Assembly: GCA_009781755.1 (NCBI GenBank)
Contig: WQVD01000002.1
Span: 62,001-126,000, forward strand
From: Defluviitaleaceae bacterium
GTDB lineage: Bacteria; Bacillota; Clostridia; Lachnospirales; WQUN01
Reading direction: 5' to 3'
Length of the DNA stretch: 64,000 bases
The translations under genes were made by a program, and so were the position numbers. Below the pieces are notes generated by a model, which searched no databases, was not told the DNA's origin, and saw nothing but the letters and a program-made list of their open reading frames with translations. Below, piece after piece: positions 29,412-39,238 of this stretch; the first letter of the stretch is position 1, and the number at the start of each line of letters is the position of its first letter.

Positions 29412-29612
29412 GCGGCATAGCCGCGTGGGCGCGGGGTTGTGTGAATGCGCGCTGTACGATTTTTGGGCGTTGGCGGCACGTCCTCATTAAGTGCTTGCGT
29501 TAGTCATAAATGCCTAACGCCAAGCACTAAATTCGGACGCACCGCCAACACCCAAAAATCGCAAGGCGCACATTCGCACAACACCGCGCCCACGCTGCCG
29601 TGCTATATCGCC
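29412..29612. repeat. PAL-3a palindrome between the two DUF4330 genes
   Basis: The left arm CGTGGGCGCGGGGTTGTG.. and right arm ..CACAACACCGCGCCCACG pair along nearly the whole element. The inner left part is ACGATTTTTGGGCGTTGGCG, pairing with CGCCAACACCCAAAAATCG. The centre TTAAGTGCTTGCGTTAG pairs with CTAACGCCAAGCACTAA. The entire 200 bp could fold into a single hairpin. It starts directly at the stop codon of the upstream gene. Confidence 0.85.
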
Positions 29613-29691
29613 ACTCTGCGCGAGTAGTTTGATTAGTTGGATGGGTTTGGGGGCTTGTGCCCCAGCGGAAAAATTTGGGAGGTTGGTTTGT

Positions 29692-30180
29692 ATGATTGAT
29701 AGGGATGCACGGTTGTTTGGCAAAATTAACATCATCGACGCGGTTTTAATTTTGGCGTTAGTGGGGGCGATTATTTTTGGCGTTAATTTTATACGCGGAG
29801 GCGGGGCTTTTATTGGCGGTGAATCGCGCGAGTTTATTATTGGCTTCCATTCGCCCGAGGTGGACGATTTTAGCGCGACGATAATTAACATTGGCGACAA
29901 TGCGTTTGACCATATTTTGGGCAATTTTCTGGGTGAGGTGTACGATGTGGTGGTTGGGCCGTCTGTCGTGTGGAATGTGGATCAATATGGCAACAGCGTG
30001 TTATCTACGATGGAAGGTTTTTCGGAATTGACGGTGTATGTACGCATCACGGGTACGCCTGATAATCATGGTGTATTGGTGGCGGGCAACCGCTACGGTG
30101 TGGGTATGAACCGTGCCCTGCGTGCGGGTGCGGCGGCCATGCAAATGCGTGTGTCTTATTTGCGGGAAATCACCCCCTGA
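29692..30180 (+). CDS. DUF4330-family membrane-anchored protein, copy 2
   Basis: This 162-residue protein starts IDRDARLFGKINIIDAVLIL with the same layout as the protein at 28935: one N-terminal helix and an outer domain with EGFSELTVYVRITG. GGGAGG lies upstream of the ATG at 29692. Its stop shares a base with the start of the O-antigen ligase-like gene (TGATG), so the two are coupled, which ties the family to polymer assembly. Confidence 0.82.
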   Translation: MIDRDARLFGKINIIDAVLILALVGAIIFGVNFIRGGGAFIGGESREFIIGFHSPEVDDFSATIINIGDNAFDHILGNFLGEVYDVVVGPSVVWNVDQYGNSVLSTMEGFSELTVYVRITGTPDNHGVLVAGNRYGVGMNRALRAGAAAMQMRVSYLREITP

Positions 30181-31931
30181 TGCAAACGCAAAGCTACCTA
30201 CTCAACAAAATCATCGCTGTGTTGGGTGTGCTGAATCACTGGTACGAACACAGTCTATTAAACCGCGCCGTGGAAGCCGTGAAGCGCGCCGCCCGTACAA
30301 GCCTTGTGCTGACGGGCTTTTTGCGTGATGCATATGAGCAGCGCGACTATTGGGGCGGGTCGTGGATATGCCGTGCGGTGGATGCGGTGACCAAGGGTGT
30401 GTTGACGGTGTTGGTGTGGTGCGTGCGGTTATTTGACCGTGCCAATGCATCCGGTGCCAACCGCCGATTGCTGGCATGGTTGCAAAGTGACCCCGCGCAA
30501 CGCGATGAAACGAACGAAGGATTCGCGCTTAAAGCTTCATGGTTCGTGCGCAAGGTGATAACAGGCTGTGCGCCGTGGCGGTTGGTGGCTTGGTTCTTCG
30601 GCGATGACGCAGTGCAGCGTGGTGGCGAAAGCAAGATGCAAACAACATCTTGCACCGTCAACAGCGTAGCATTACACAAAGTCATCTACATGGCCTTTGT
30701 GGCCGGGGTGCTATTGGTGCCGGGGCATTTGTGGACGAATGCAATATTATTGGGAAGCGCGGCGTTGTTTGCGTTCATCTTCGCGGTGGCGTGGGTGCGG
30801 GGGGGGGCTTCGGATGTCATCGGTGTTGCGCGGGGGGCATCATCCGGTGTGGATGCCGCAGTATATGCCGACAAGATGCGGTTATTTTCCCCTGCGTTGT
30901 TGTTGTTTGTGGGCTTTTGTGCGTTGAGCATTTTTACGGGATACGGCGGCGGAGATTCGCTGCGTGTGTTTGCGATTTTCTTTGCTTGTGTGGTGCACAG
31001 TGTTTGTGTGACGCTGGCGGTGCGCAACATGGTTGATTTGCGCTTGTTTGCGAAATTTATCGCCGTGGCATTGGTGCTGACGGCGTTGTTTGGTTTCTAC
31101 CAATTGGCGGTGGGCATTCCGATTCGCCCGGAGTTTACGGACTTGCTGGCCAGTCCGGGGTTGGCGCGGCTGCATTCGACCATGGGTAACCCCAACAATG
31201 ATGCGCAATTTTGGGGCATGATGCTGCCGTTTGTGCTGGCGATGGTCGTAGCTGCGCGGTGCGATACGAAGCGGTTATTATTGGCAGGCGCGGTGGCGGT
31301 GTGCGTGGGGGCGTTCGCGCTCACATATTCGCGCGCGGGTTATGTAGCGTTGATGGCGGGTGTAGGCGTGTTTATATTGATGGCCGCGCCGCGTTTGGTG
31401 CCGATTGTGCTGATTGCGGGCATCGTGGCGTTGCCGTTTATCCCGTCGGGCATCATCGACCGCTTGCTGACGCTGGGCACAGATACGTCCAGCCAATACC
31501 GCTTCAATATCTGGCGCGGCGTGGTTAACATGCTGGAGGTATATTGGGTGCAAGGCATCGGCATGGGGCCGGTGGCTTTTGCTCAAACGTATGCGCGGCA
31601 TTATCAGGGCGAAGCCTTTCGGGCGTTGCACGCGCACAATACCTTCTTGGATGTGTTTATCCACAGCGGCATCGGCGCGTTGATTTCGTTTGTGGCGTAC
31701 TTGTTTAGCCTGATACGGCGCGGCGTGGCGGCACATATGAATTCTGACAACAAGGAATACAAGATATTTGTGGCCGCGGGTGTGGGCGCATTGGTGGTAT
31801 TCATCGCTTTCGGTGTGGGGGAATATGTGTGGTTCTATCCCCGCGTGATGCTGGTGTTTTGGGTTGTGGTGGGGTTGTTGACCGCATTGACGCGATTTAA
31901 TCAAACCGGAGGAAATGCCAATGAGAGTTAA
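30180..31931 (+). CDS. O-antigen ligase/polymerase (Wzy_C-like) membrane protein
   Basis: This 583-residue protein has about 10-12 membrane helices after a 150-residue cytoplasmic N-terminal region. TMGNPNNDAQFWGMMLPF and LTYSRAGYVALMAGVGVF are typical of the Wzy_C/WaaL family, and SSQYRFNIWRGVV lies in the large outer loop. It would polymerise or attach a polyprenyl-linked glycan at the outer face. It starts within the stop codon of the DUF4330 gene and overlaps the next gene by 11 bases. Confidence 0.85.
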   Translation: MQTQSYLLNKIIAVLGVLNHWYEHSLLNRAVEAVKRAARTSLVLTGFLRDAYEQRDYWGGSWICRAVDAVTKGVLTVLVWCVRLFDRANASGANRRLLAWLQSDPAQRDETNEGFALKASWFVRKVITGCAPWRLVAWFFGDDAVQRGGESKMQTTSCTVNSVALHKVIYMAFVAGVLLVPGHLWTNAILLGSAALFAFIFAVAWVRGGASDVIGVARGASSGVDAAVYADKMRLFSPALLLFVGFCALSIFTGYGGGDSLRVFAIFFACVVHSVCVTLAVRNMVDLRLFAKFIAVALVLTALFGFYQLAVGIPIRPEFTDLLASPGLARLHSTMGNPNNDAQFWGMMLPFVLAMVVAARCDTKRLLLAGAVAVCVGAFALTYSRAGYVALMAGVGVFILMAAPRLVPIVLIAGIVALPFIPSGIIDRLLTLGTDTSSQYRFNIWRGVVNMLEVYWVQGIGMGPVAFAQTYARHYQGEAFRALHAHNTFLDVFIHSGIGALISFVAYLFSLIRRGVAAHMNSDNKEYKIFVAAGVGALVVFIAFGVGEYVWFYPRVMLVFWVVVGLLTALTRFNQTGGNANES

Positions 31932-32148
31932 AATATGCCCGGAATGTGATTATAAAAATGTATCATTTACAAATCGGTGCAAGGAGTGCAACGCCGACAT
32001 AACAGAAGTGTCAAAGTACATCATACCGCCGCCACCCCCCGAAACAGTCGGTGAATTTAGAGCAAGAAGGTTTTTTTGGCACTTAATCATTAGCATAATT
32101 GTGTTGCTTGTCTTTGCCGTTGTGCGGATAATTGGTTTTTTTATCTAG
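31921..32148 (+). CDS. Small zinc-ribbon membrane protein
   Basis: This 75-residue protein has an N-terminal zinc ribbon (CPECDYKN then RCKEC), a PPPPPE linker and one C-terminal membrane helix (HLIISIIVLLVFAVV). GGAGG lies eight bases before the ATG at 31921, inside the end of the O-antigen ligase-like gene. The function is unknown; it may be an assembly partner of the membrane proteins around it. Confidence 0.78.
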   Translation: MRVKICPECDYKNVSFTNRCKECNADITEVSKYIIPPPPPETVGEFRARRFFWHLIISIIVLLVFAVVRIIGFFI

Positions 32149-32174
32149 CAATTAATATTAAACCGGGAAGGCGG

Positions 32175-33065
32175 GTGGTGGTGGCGATGTTTGATTTTTT
32201 CAAAAAAAAACAAGCGCAACCAACAAGCGAAAATGACGCAAACGAAAAAGAGCGCGCAATGTTTGAACAGCACCGCGAGGCCATTATCGACGAATTTAAA
32301 AAGCGCACGACATTAAAGGCATTGTTCTTGACAACCGCACGCGGCGCGGTGGGGCTTACGGATTCGAAATTCGGTGGGGTGCCGTATTTTCCTGCGGGCA
32401 TGGATTATCCGTGCAACCCCAAAGGCGAGCCTATGCGGCTGTTGGCGCAACTCAATTTGAATGAATTACCCAAGCTGCCGGACTTTCCGCAGCGGGGTAT
32501 TTTGCAATTTTTTATTGTCCCGGGTGATTCGATGGGGTTGGATTTTGATAATCCGCCGCATAAAAACACGAATTTTCGCGTGGTGTACCACGCTGATGTT
32601 GTGTCGGGAGAAAATACAGAGTTGCCGGATTTTAGCGATACGCTGTTCCCGTTTGAGGGGGAATTTAAAATTTCGGGCGCATATAAAGAATATGCGATGC
32701 CGCCGTCGGATTATCGATTTCATGAAGAATTTATGAAAGTGTACAAAAAACACATAAATACCACGGCAATTAAATTCCATGAATTGGATGACGACATCAT
32801 CGAAAGCGTAGGGGATCTGCTTTGTGTTTATGGGCACATGATGGGGGGGTACCCCGAATTTTGCCAAGAAGACCCGCGGACTTACGTGGAGGGGTATGGC
32901 GAACACACCGTATTACTTTTTCAAATGGATTCGGAAAACGGCGGCATACCGAGATGCGATGAAATCATGTGGGGCGATGCCGGATGCGCGAATTTCTTTA
33001 TCACGCGTGATGCATTATTGCGGCTTGATTTTTCCAACGTTTTATACAATTGGGATTGCCATTAA
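32175..33065 (+). CDS. DUF1963/YwqG-like protein
   Basis: This protein of up to 296 residues has the DUF1963 layout: FGGVPYFPAGMDYPCNPKGEPM, LLAQLNLNELP, GILQFFIV, and a late GYPEFCQEDPR and HTVLLFQMDSE. No activity is established for the family. The start is ambiguous among GTG 32175, 32178, 32181 and ATG 32187, since the GGGAAGG motif best fits 32178-32181. It is one base upstream of the GT-CsaB gene, so it is co-transcribed but not obviously related in function. Confidence 0.78.
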   Translation: MVVAMFDFFKKKQAQPTSENDANEKERAMFEQHREAIIDEFKKRTTLKALFLTTARGAVGLTDSKFGGVPYFPAGMDYPCNPKGEPMRLLAQLNLNELPKLPDFPQRGILQFFIVPGDSMGLDFDNPPHKNTNFRVVYHADVVSGENTELPDFSDTLFPFEGEFKISGAYKEYAMPPSDYRFHEEFMKVYKKHINTTAIKFHELDDDIIESVGDLLCVYGHMMGGYPEFCQEDPRTYVEGYGEHTVLLFQMDSENGGIPRCDEIMWGDAGCANFFITRDALLRLDFSNVLYNWDCH

Positions 33066-33066
33066 C

Positions 33067-35445
33067 ATGAAAATTCTACACATGATATCCGGCGGAGACA
33101 AAGGCGGTGCAAAGACCGCCGTTTTTTCGTTGTTGATGGCGCTGGGAGAAAAAATTGATATCACAGTGGCGTGCTTCACGGAGGGTGTGTTTTATCAAGA
33201 AGTGCAGGAGTTGCCGGTCAAGTCGGTGCTGTTTAAACAGCGCTTTCGTTATGACTTGACGATTTTGCGGCGGCTGGCGCGTTATATCCGCGCCGAGGGG
33301 TTTGACATTGTGCATGCCCACGGGGCGCGTGCCAATTTTATTTGCTCGATACTCAAGCCGTTTGTAAAAGTGCCGTATGTCACCACCATCCACAGCGATT
33401 ACAAGCTGGACTTTACAGACAAGCTGTATAAAAAAATTGTTTACACCGCGCTTAACGTGATGGCGTTGAAACGCATGGATTACTACATCGGCGTGAGCGA
33501 TGCGTTCCGCGGGATGTTGGTGGAGCGCGGGTTTGATACGGGGCGCGTGTTTTCCGTGCACAACGTGGTGGAGGCAGAGCGGGCGAAGGATTTTGTGCCC
33601 AAAGCGGAATTTTTGGCGCGGTTCGGCCTTGATGGGGCGGGGCGGCGGTTATCAAGCGCCGCGTTTTCCGACAGCGGTGGGCAGCCGATTTTAGTCGGCA
33701 TCATCGGGCGCTTCGACCATGTTAAAGGCCATGACATTTTCTTGCGGGCGGCGGCAGAGATTTGCAAGCGCCGCGATGATGTCCGCTTCTTGTTGGCGGG
33801 CGAGGGCAGCGAAGAGGCCAATTTGCGCAAGATGGTGCGGACGCTGGGTATTGCGGAGCGCGTGGTGTTTTGCGGATTTGTGACGGATATTTTCAGCTTT
33901 ATCAATGCCATCGACATCAACGTGTGTGCGTCGCGGTCGGAGAGCTTCGCTTATATGCTGCACGAGGGCGCGCTTATGAAAAAACCCGCCGTGTCCACCC
34001 ATGTGGGCGGCATCGGCGAGCTGATTATCGACGGCCAAACGGGCACATTGGTACCCGACGGCGACTTCCGCGCGTTGGCGGCTTCAATTGAAAATTACAT
34101 AGAAAACCCCGCGCTGGGTGCAAAACACGGCGCAGCATTATATGACCATGCCGTCACATTCTTCTCCAAGGAACGGATGCAGGCGCGGTCGTTGGAAATT
34201 TATCAAACGATTTTAACTGAAGAAAAACGCACGCACCGCGTATTCGACGTGATGCTGCACGGTTATTATGGCTACGCCAACTCCGGCGACGACGCGCTGC
34301 TGGACGCGGTATTAAAATCCCTCCGCGCTGAGCGCTCAGACTTGTCCATCCTCGTCCTGTCTCGCGCGCCGGCAGATACGATGCGCGATTACGGCGTGTT
34401 TTCCATCTACCGTTACAACCTGCGCAAGGTACGCAAATATATGAAGCGCACGCGGCTCATCGTGTACGGCGGCGGCTCGCACATACAAGACATCACTTCC
34501 ACAAGGTCGTTGATGTACTACACGCTGCTCCTGCATTGGGCCAAGCGGCTGGGCATGCGGGCGATGCTGTACGGCAACGGCATCGGCCCTATCACCGGCG
34601 TGCGCAATATCGTGCGTGCGCGCCGCGCGTTGGAAGTCTGCGATTATGTATCCCTTCGCGACCCGGAGTCGTATGCTTTCGTCAAGCGCATGGGCGTGGT
34701 CAACCCGAATGTAGCCGTCAGCGTGGACCCTGTATTCGCACTGGATGCGCCGGGGGCTTCCGCACAAGACGCACAAATAGCAACCGGTGGCAATTTGCCA
34801 TCAACTGATTTCCCACTGCAGGAAACATACACACGCTCCCCCGACTTTCCCAAGCTGAATGCCGCGGGAGTTATGCAATCCGCGGCATTCGGCATCCCGG
34901 ACGCAAGCGGGAACGCGGGTTATTTCGCCGTATCCCTACGCCCGTGGCCGCATAACGCGCCCCACTTTGTGGAAACAATCGCAAATGTCATCAACCACAC
35001 TTCGGCCACTTACGGCTTGGTGCCCATTCTCATCCCCATGCAATTGGACAACCCCAATGACCTAACCATCCTGCGCAGCGTGGCGCGGTTGTTGCACGGC
35101 GACTATGTACTGCTGCCCCGCGTATTCCGCTATGACGAAATCATGGACGTACTGGCACATGCCACTTTCGCCATGTGTATGCGCTTACATGCGCTTATTT
35201 ACGCTGTGGGCGTGGGTGTGCCCATCATCGGGCTGGTGTACGACCCCAAGGTTGCCAATTTCGTTGCGTACATGAACCAAGACGCGGTGATGGATACGTC
35301 CGCACCGGATGAAGCTACCTTGCAAGGCATGATTGCCGCCATTATGGACAACCCGCAAGCCGCACGAGAAAAAATCACACACGAGCGCAAACGCCTACGC
35401 GCCTTGGCCGCCAACGATGCAAAAATTGCGGTAGGGTTGTTATAA
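33067..35445 (+). CDS. GT4 glycosyltransferase fused to CsaB-type polysaccharide pyruvyl transferase
   Basis: This 792-residue protein has two parts. Residues 1-390 are a GT-B glycosyltransferase (MISGGDKGGAKTAVFSLL, IIGRFDHVKGHDIFLRAA, SRSESFAYMLHEGALMKKP). From about 395 on it is a CsaB-like pyruvyl transferase (HGYYGYANSGDDALLDAVL, VYGGGSHIQDITS, MCMRLHALIYAVGVGVPIIG). CsaB adds ketal pyruvate to secondary wall polymers, the ligand for SLH-domain proteins. An insertion of about 60 residues lies between VFALDAP and YFAVSLRPW. The ATG at 33067 follows the DUF1963 stop by one base. The fusion suggests that one protein adds a sugar and pyruvylates it. Confidence 0.9.
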   Translation: MKILHMISGGDKGGAKTAVFSLLMALGEKIDITVACFTEGVFYQEVQELPVKSVLFKQRFRYDLTILRRLARYIRAEGFDIVHAHGARANFICSILKPFVKVPYVTTIHSDYKLDFTDKLYKKIVYTALNVMALKRMDYYIGVSDAFRGMLVERGFDTGRVFSVHNVVEAERAKDFVPKAEFLARFGLDGAGRRLSSAAFSDSGGQPILVGIIGRFDHVKGHDIFLRAAAEICKRRDDVRFLLAGEGSEEANLRKMVRTLGIAERVVFCGFVTDIFSFINAIDINVCASRSESFAYMLHEGALMKKPAVSTHVGGIGELIIDGQTGTLVPDGDFRALAASIENYIENPALGAKHGAALYDHAVTFFSKERMQARSLEIYQTILTEEKRTHRVFDVMLHGYYGYANSGDDALLDAVLKSLRAERSDLSILVLSRAPADTMRDYGVFSIYRYNLRKVRKYMKRTRLIVYGGGSHIQDITSTRSLMYYTLLLHWAKRLGMRAMLYGNGIGPITGVRNIVRARRALEVCDYVSLRDPESYAFVKRMGVVNPNVAVSVDPVFALDAPGASAQDAQIATGGNLPSTDFPLQETYTRSPDFPKLNAAGVMQSAAFGIPDASGNAGYFAVSLRPWPHNAPHFVETIANVINHTSATYGLVPILIPMQLDNPNDLTILRSVARLLHGDYVLLPRVFRYDEIMDVLAHATFAMCMRLHALIYAVGVGVPIIGLVYDPKVANFVAYMNQDAVMDTSAPDEATLQGMIAAIMDNPQAAREKITHERKRLRALAANDAKIAVGLL

Positions 35446-35469
35446 CTACTCACAAAGCGAGGAATTAAA

Positions 35470-36267
35470 GTGAAAGAAATCGAATCCAACAAACACGCTT
35501 GGGGGCAAGTCTCCGAGGATCACTACCATTACTTCAAAAAAGCGTTGTCGGAAGGCACGTACCAATTAAACCGCCACATCGTGTCCGAATTGGGTGACTT
35601 GGCGGGCAAGCGCATCATCCACTTGCAATGCAATACCGGCGCGGACACCTTGCTTTTGGCGAGGATGGGCGCACATGCCGTAGGTGTAGACCTCGTGCCC
35701 GACAACATCAAGTACGCCAAGCAATTGGCGGCGGATTTGGGCATCACCAACGTAGACTTCATCGCGTCCGACATCATGGAGCTGATGGACAAGCACAACG
35801 AAAAATACGACGTGGTATTCGTATCCGAAGGTGCCATCGGTTGGCTGCCCGACCTTGCCAAGTGGGGGCAAACCGTCCGCCACTTGCTCAAAGACGACGG
35901 CTTCTTTTATATCTTCGAAGGCCACCCCATTGCCCTGATGTTTGACGAGGGCAAGTTGCCCCAAGGCATCATTGAAATCAAATACCCGTATTTCAAAAAA
36001 ACGCCCGACATTGATAACACCATTGGCGGTTATGCATCCGAAACCAAGAGCGGCGTGGAAACCTTCTTTTGGATGTACAAGACATCGGATGTGTTAAACG
36101 CGTTGATAACGGCAGGGTTGCACATCGAATTCATGCATGAATTTGAAGAAAATTATTATGACATGGGAGGCGGCAAGCGCGTGGACGGTAATTTGTATAA
36201 GTTGGATTGCAACGAGGGGTTGTTCCCGATGTCGTTTAGCCTGCGGGCGAGTGTGTACCGTAAATAA
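35470..36267 (+). CDS. Class I SAM-dependent methyltransferase
   Basis: This 265-residue protein has the SAM site GKRIIHLQCNTGADTLLLAR and GVDLVPDNIKYAKQLA, followed by DVVFVSEGAIGWLPDLAKW. The type matches Methyltransf_25/11 proteins common next to polysaccharide or secondary metabolism genes. The substrate is unknown. The GTG start has GAGGAAT upstream. It lies 25 bp after the GT-CsaB gene. Confidence 0.85.
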   Translation: MKEIESNKHAWGQVSEDHYHYFKKALSEGTYQLNRHIVSELGDLAGKRIIHLQCNTGADTLLLARMGAHAVGVDLVPDNIKYAKQLAADLGITNVDFIASDIMELMDKHNEKYDVVFVSEGAIGWLPDLAKWGQTVRHLLKDDGFFYIFEGHPIALMFDEGKLPQGIIEIKYPYFKKTPDIDNTIGGYASETKSGVETFFWMYKTSDVLNALITAGLHIEFMHEFEENYYDMGGGKRVDGNLYKLDCNEGLFPMSFSLRASVYRK

Positions 36268-36324
36268 CGCAACGGACGAATGCCGCAACAACCACAGCGC
36301 ATTGCGGATTGCAACGGCGGTGAT

Positions 36325-36405
36325 GTAATTGAATGACACGGAAGCTATGCGACCCGTGACATTCGACAAACTGAATGCTGTGGGGCACTTGCGACACAGA
36401 ACATT
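36325..36405 (+). other. Two adjacent hairpins before the CotH-like gene
   Basis: GAATGACACGG can pair with CCGTGACATTC, and GAATGCTGTGGG with a partner in CACAGAACATTC. The two stems stand side by side in the 153 bp spacer, just ahead of the ribosome binding site, and share the outer GAATG/CATTC pairs. Confidence 0.4.
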
Positions 36406-36420
36406 CGGTAAGGAGTGCAT

Positions 36421-37833
36421 ATGGATAAATCATTGATTAAGCGCGGTGCTGTACTTGCAGCGGTGCTTGTATTGGCAGTGGCGGCAGCGTTGATGCTGTA
36501 TGGTCGTGGCGGCAATGGCGCACCCGACGATGGCGAAAACACAGCATGGGTCATGCCCGACTTGCTGCCGTTGGAAAACCCGCCGCAAACCGCTGTACCC
36601 GTCGGCGTGCGGGATTTTCCGGCATTGCATTTGACCACGACTTACGACCCCTTCGCGGTGGATCGGCAATTTTGGCACGATGCTTATTTGTTAATCAGCG
36701 GCACAAACCACGCATATTTAATGAACGCCACCCCTGTGCGCCTGCGCGGGCGGGGCAATTCCACTTGGTTGCACGGGGAAGAAAAGCGCCCCCTGCGACT
36801 ACGGTTCGAAACGCCGGTGTCGTTGCTGGGGTCGCCTGCGGTGGCGCAGGATTGGGTATTGATTGCCAACTTATTTGATATGTCGTTAATGCGCACGCAT
36901 TTGGCGTTTCACATGGGTGGCGCGTTGGGAACATTCCCGTGGACGCCGTTCTCGCGGTTGGTGCATGTGTATATCAACGGCGAATACCAAGGTGTTTTTC
37001 AATTGGCGGATGAACGAGATAACAACCCCGCGCGGGCAAATTTGACGTTCAACACCGACCCCGCGCTAAGCGAATTTTTGTTGGAAATCGATGGTTCAGC
37101 GGCATCGCGTGATCGTCGGTTGGCAGAAGGCGAAGTAGAAAATGTGGACTTCACTTTTGTTAACGGTTGGGTCATTGACGTGCGCTACCCGCGATTAAAC
37201 CGTCGTGACGGGCATTTGGAATATTTGCAAGCCTACCTGTATCGGGTAGACGCTGCCATAAAAGCGCATGATTTTGACGCGCTGGCAGCATTGGTGGATA
37301 TCCCGTCGCTGGTGGATTTTTATTTGGTGCAGGAGTGGTTCAAAAATATTGACGGCGGCGACCGCAGTATTTTTATGCAATTGATGGGCACGGGAGAGGC
37401 GCGGCGGCTATACTTTGGCCCGCTGTGGGATTTTGACCGTTCGGCGGGGAATTTAGCATTTTGGAACACGCCGGAATATATTTTTATTGGGAATTACAAC
37501 CGATGGTTTGCGGATTTGATGGCCACGGATGCATTCCGCACCTTGGTCGCCGCCCGCTGGCGCGAAATCCGTTATAACCAAGTCATGCAAACATTGGCCT
37601 ACGCCGCCCACTTGTTGGAAAATTATGAAGCCGCTTTTGACCGCAACTTTGAACGGCACGACCATATCTTCGCCCCCGACGGACGCGAATCGGGCACAGA
37701 ACCCACGTGGTTTTGGCTCGTGCCGGAAGTGGTACAAGAATTGCACAGTTTCCGCGCGCAAGTGGAATACATGACTGCCTGGCTGTACGCGCGGGCAATT
37801 TGGTTGGACGGATATTTTGAACAAGGCGCGTAA
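36421..37833 (+). CDS. CotH-like kinase-family secreted protein
   Basis: This 470-residue protein has an N-terminal membrane/signal segment (AAVLVLAVAAALMLYG). The CotH pattern is present: RLRGRGNSTWLHGEEKRPLR, VHVYINGEYQGVFQLADE, and LYFGPLWDFDRSAGNL containing the DxDR-type active site. CotH proteins are atypical kinases, first known from spore coats but also found in other extracellular contexts. AGGAG lies five bases before the ATG at 36421. Its place in a polysaccharide cluster argues for a wall or surface role. Confidence 0.85.
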   Translation: MDKSLIKRGAVLAAVLVLAVAAALMLYGRGGNGAPDDGENTAWVMPDLLPLENPPQTAVPVGVRDFPALHLTTTYDPFAVDRQFWHDAYLLISGTNHAYLMNATPVRLRGRGNSTWLHGEEKRPLRLRFETPVSLLGSPAVAQDWVLIANLFDMSLMRTHLAFHMGGALGTFPWTPFSRLVHVYINGEYQGVFQLADERDNNPARANLTFNTDPALSEFLLEIDGSAASRDRRLAEGEVENVDFTFVNGWVIDVRYPRLNRRDGHLEYLQAYLYRVDAAIKAHDFDALAALVDIPSLVDFYLVQEWFKNIDGGDRSIFMQLMGTGEARRLYFGPLWDFDRSAGNLAFWNTPEYIFIGNYNRWFADLMATDAFRTLVAARWREIRYNQVMQTLAYAAHLLENYEAAFDRNFERHDHIFAPDGRESGTEPTWFWLVPEVVQELHSFRAQVEYMTAWLYARAIWLDGYFEQGA

Positions 37834-39211
37834 CGGTACAACGCCGCGCACCTTGCGCATAGGACATATTTATTTTAATGTTGATTATTTGTGGTTGGCG
37901 ACGGTGGCGTTGGCGGCACAATTGGCGGTCAGCTTGCAAGGCTTCTATGTAGGCGAAGGCGATTTGCAATTCTTGCATCAAATTGCTACACGGTTGGCAT
38001 TGGGGACTTTTCGTGCGCCTTCATTGTATGTGGCGACTTTTCCGTCCACGTTGACGTACCCGTTTATCGTGTCGTTGTTGATGCGGCTGTTCGGCACCAC
38101 GTCGCCGTGGATTTTTGTGGGCATTAATCATGTAGTGATGACCGCGGTGGTTTGCGCCGCGTATGGATTTTTGAAAGCGCGCATGACGCGAGCGTTCGCG
38201 CTGGCGGGTGCGTTGTTGATTGCGCTGCATCCGTTTACGGTGCTGTACAGCAATACTTCCAATGCTGAGTTATTCTTCGGTGCGGGGGTGTTGCTGTCTT
38301 TTTTTGCCTTTGCAAAGTGGGAAGGGTTAGCCGAAACGGCGTATGAAGCCCCGCAATCGACAGCACTTGAAGCAACGCCACCGGCGCGCAATACCTCGAC
38401 ATTGACGGCGCACATTTCGCCCAAATTGCCGCTGTCCGGTATAAAAACGACACTGTACCGCATTGTGTTATGGGCTTGTTTATGCGCCGTACCATTGGCG
38501 TTGGCGGGGTGGGCACGGCCATTGGCGGTGCTGATGTTAGCGGCTTTTTGGGGTTATCTATTATTTTTCTCGCGGCATAAATGGATGCATCGGGGTATCA
38601 TCGCGGGTATTTTGTTGGTGGCATTTGTCGCTTCAGGCATGATAAGCGACCGGTTGGTGCGGCATCATACAGGCCATGCGCCCGCATCATCCTTGTATTC
38701 CTTCGGTTGGAATCTATATGTAGGCGCGTCTTCCGCCGGTACATGGAACGACGAAGACGCTGCACGATTTAACGAAGTGATGCAAACCGCCGCCACACCC
38801 GATGAAGTACATCATTATTTTGCCACGGCCGCCATCAACCGCTACCGCGAAATGGGCACGGGTATTTTCCCGCATATGACACGCAAGCTGCGCGTATGGA
38901 ACGCGCACCGTTATGTATCCGCGTTTTACGAAGGTCGTTTCACCGCTGCGGTGGGTGTGGTGGTGGCCGTTTTTGATTTAACGATTTTCGCGTTGGCGGT
39001 TTTGGGAGGTGCTGTCATCCTTGTGCATCGGCGGCGCAGTATCTATTTTGCATTGATGTTTTATTTGGCGGGAACGGTAGCGGCGTTGGCATTATTGGAA
39101 ATTGCGCCGCGATATGTAGTTTCGTACCGCATGATATTTTGTTTGTTTGCGGTGGAGGCGTTGTATCGATTATATACACGAAAATCATTATCAAAAACCG
39201 CCCCGTCGTAG
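37817..39211 (+). CDS. Polytopic membrane protein, GT-C/GT39-like
   Basis: This protein of up to 464 residues has about ten membrane helices. An early outer-loop acidic site (GFYVGEGDLQFLHQ) fits the GT-C fold of lipid-linked sugar glycosyltransferases, and the part up to FLKARMTRAFALAGALL resembles PMT/ArnT-like proteins. The identification is by topology more than by motifs. The start is unclear: TTG at 37817 overlaps the CotH-like gene by 17 bases, with alternatives at TTG 37853 and later. It is the last gene of the envelope cluster. Confidence 0.7.
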   Translation: MNKARNGTTPRTLRIGHIYFNVDYLWLATVALAAQLAVSLQGFYVGEGDLQFLHQIATRLALGTFRAPSLYVATFPSTLTYPFIVSLLMRLFGTTSPWIFVGINHVVMTAVVCAAYGFLKARMTRAFALAGALLIALHPFTVLYSNTSNAELFFGAGVLLSFFAFAKWEGLAETAYEAPQSTALEATPPARNTSTLTAHISPKLPLSGIKTTLYRIVLWACLCAVPLALAGWARPLAVLMLAAFWGYLLFFSRHKWMHRGIIAGILLVAFVASGMISDRLVRHHTGHAPASSLYSFGWNLYVGASSAGTWNDEDAARFNEVMQTAATPDEVHHYFATAAINRYREMGTGIFPHMTRKLRVWNAHRYVSAFYEGRFTAAVGVVVAVFDLTIFALAVLGGAVILVHRRRSIYFALMFYLAGTVAALALLEIAPRYVVSYRMIFCLFAVEALYRLYTRKSLSKTAPS

Positions 39212-39230
39212 ATAGTGTCGACAGGGCGGC
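39197..39230. terminator. Hairpin between convergent genes
   Basis: CCGCCCCGTCG pairs with CGACAGGGCGG around a short loop that includes the stop codon of the GT-C-like gene. It is followed by a weak T/G run. It can serve both converging transcripts. Confidence 0.55.
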
Positions 39231-39238
39231 TTTGGTTG

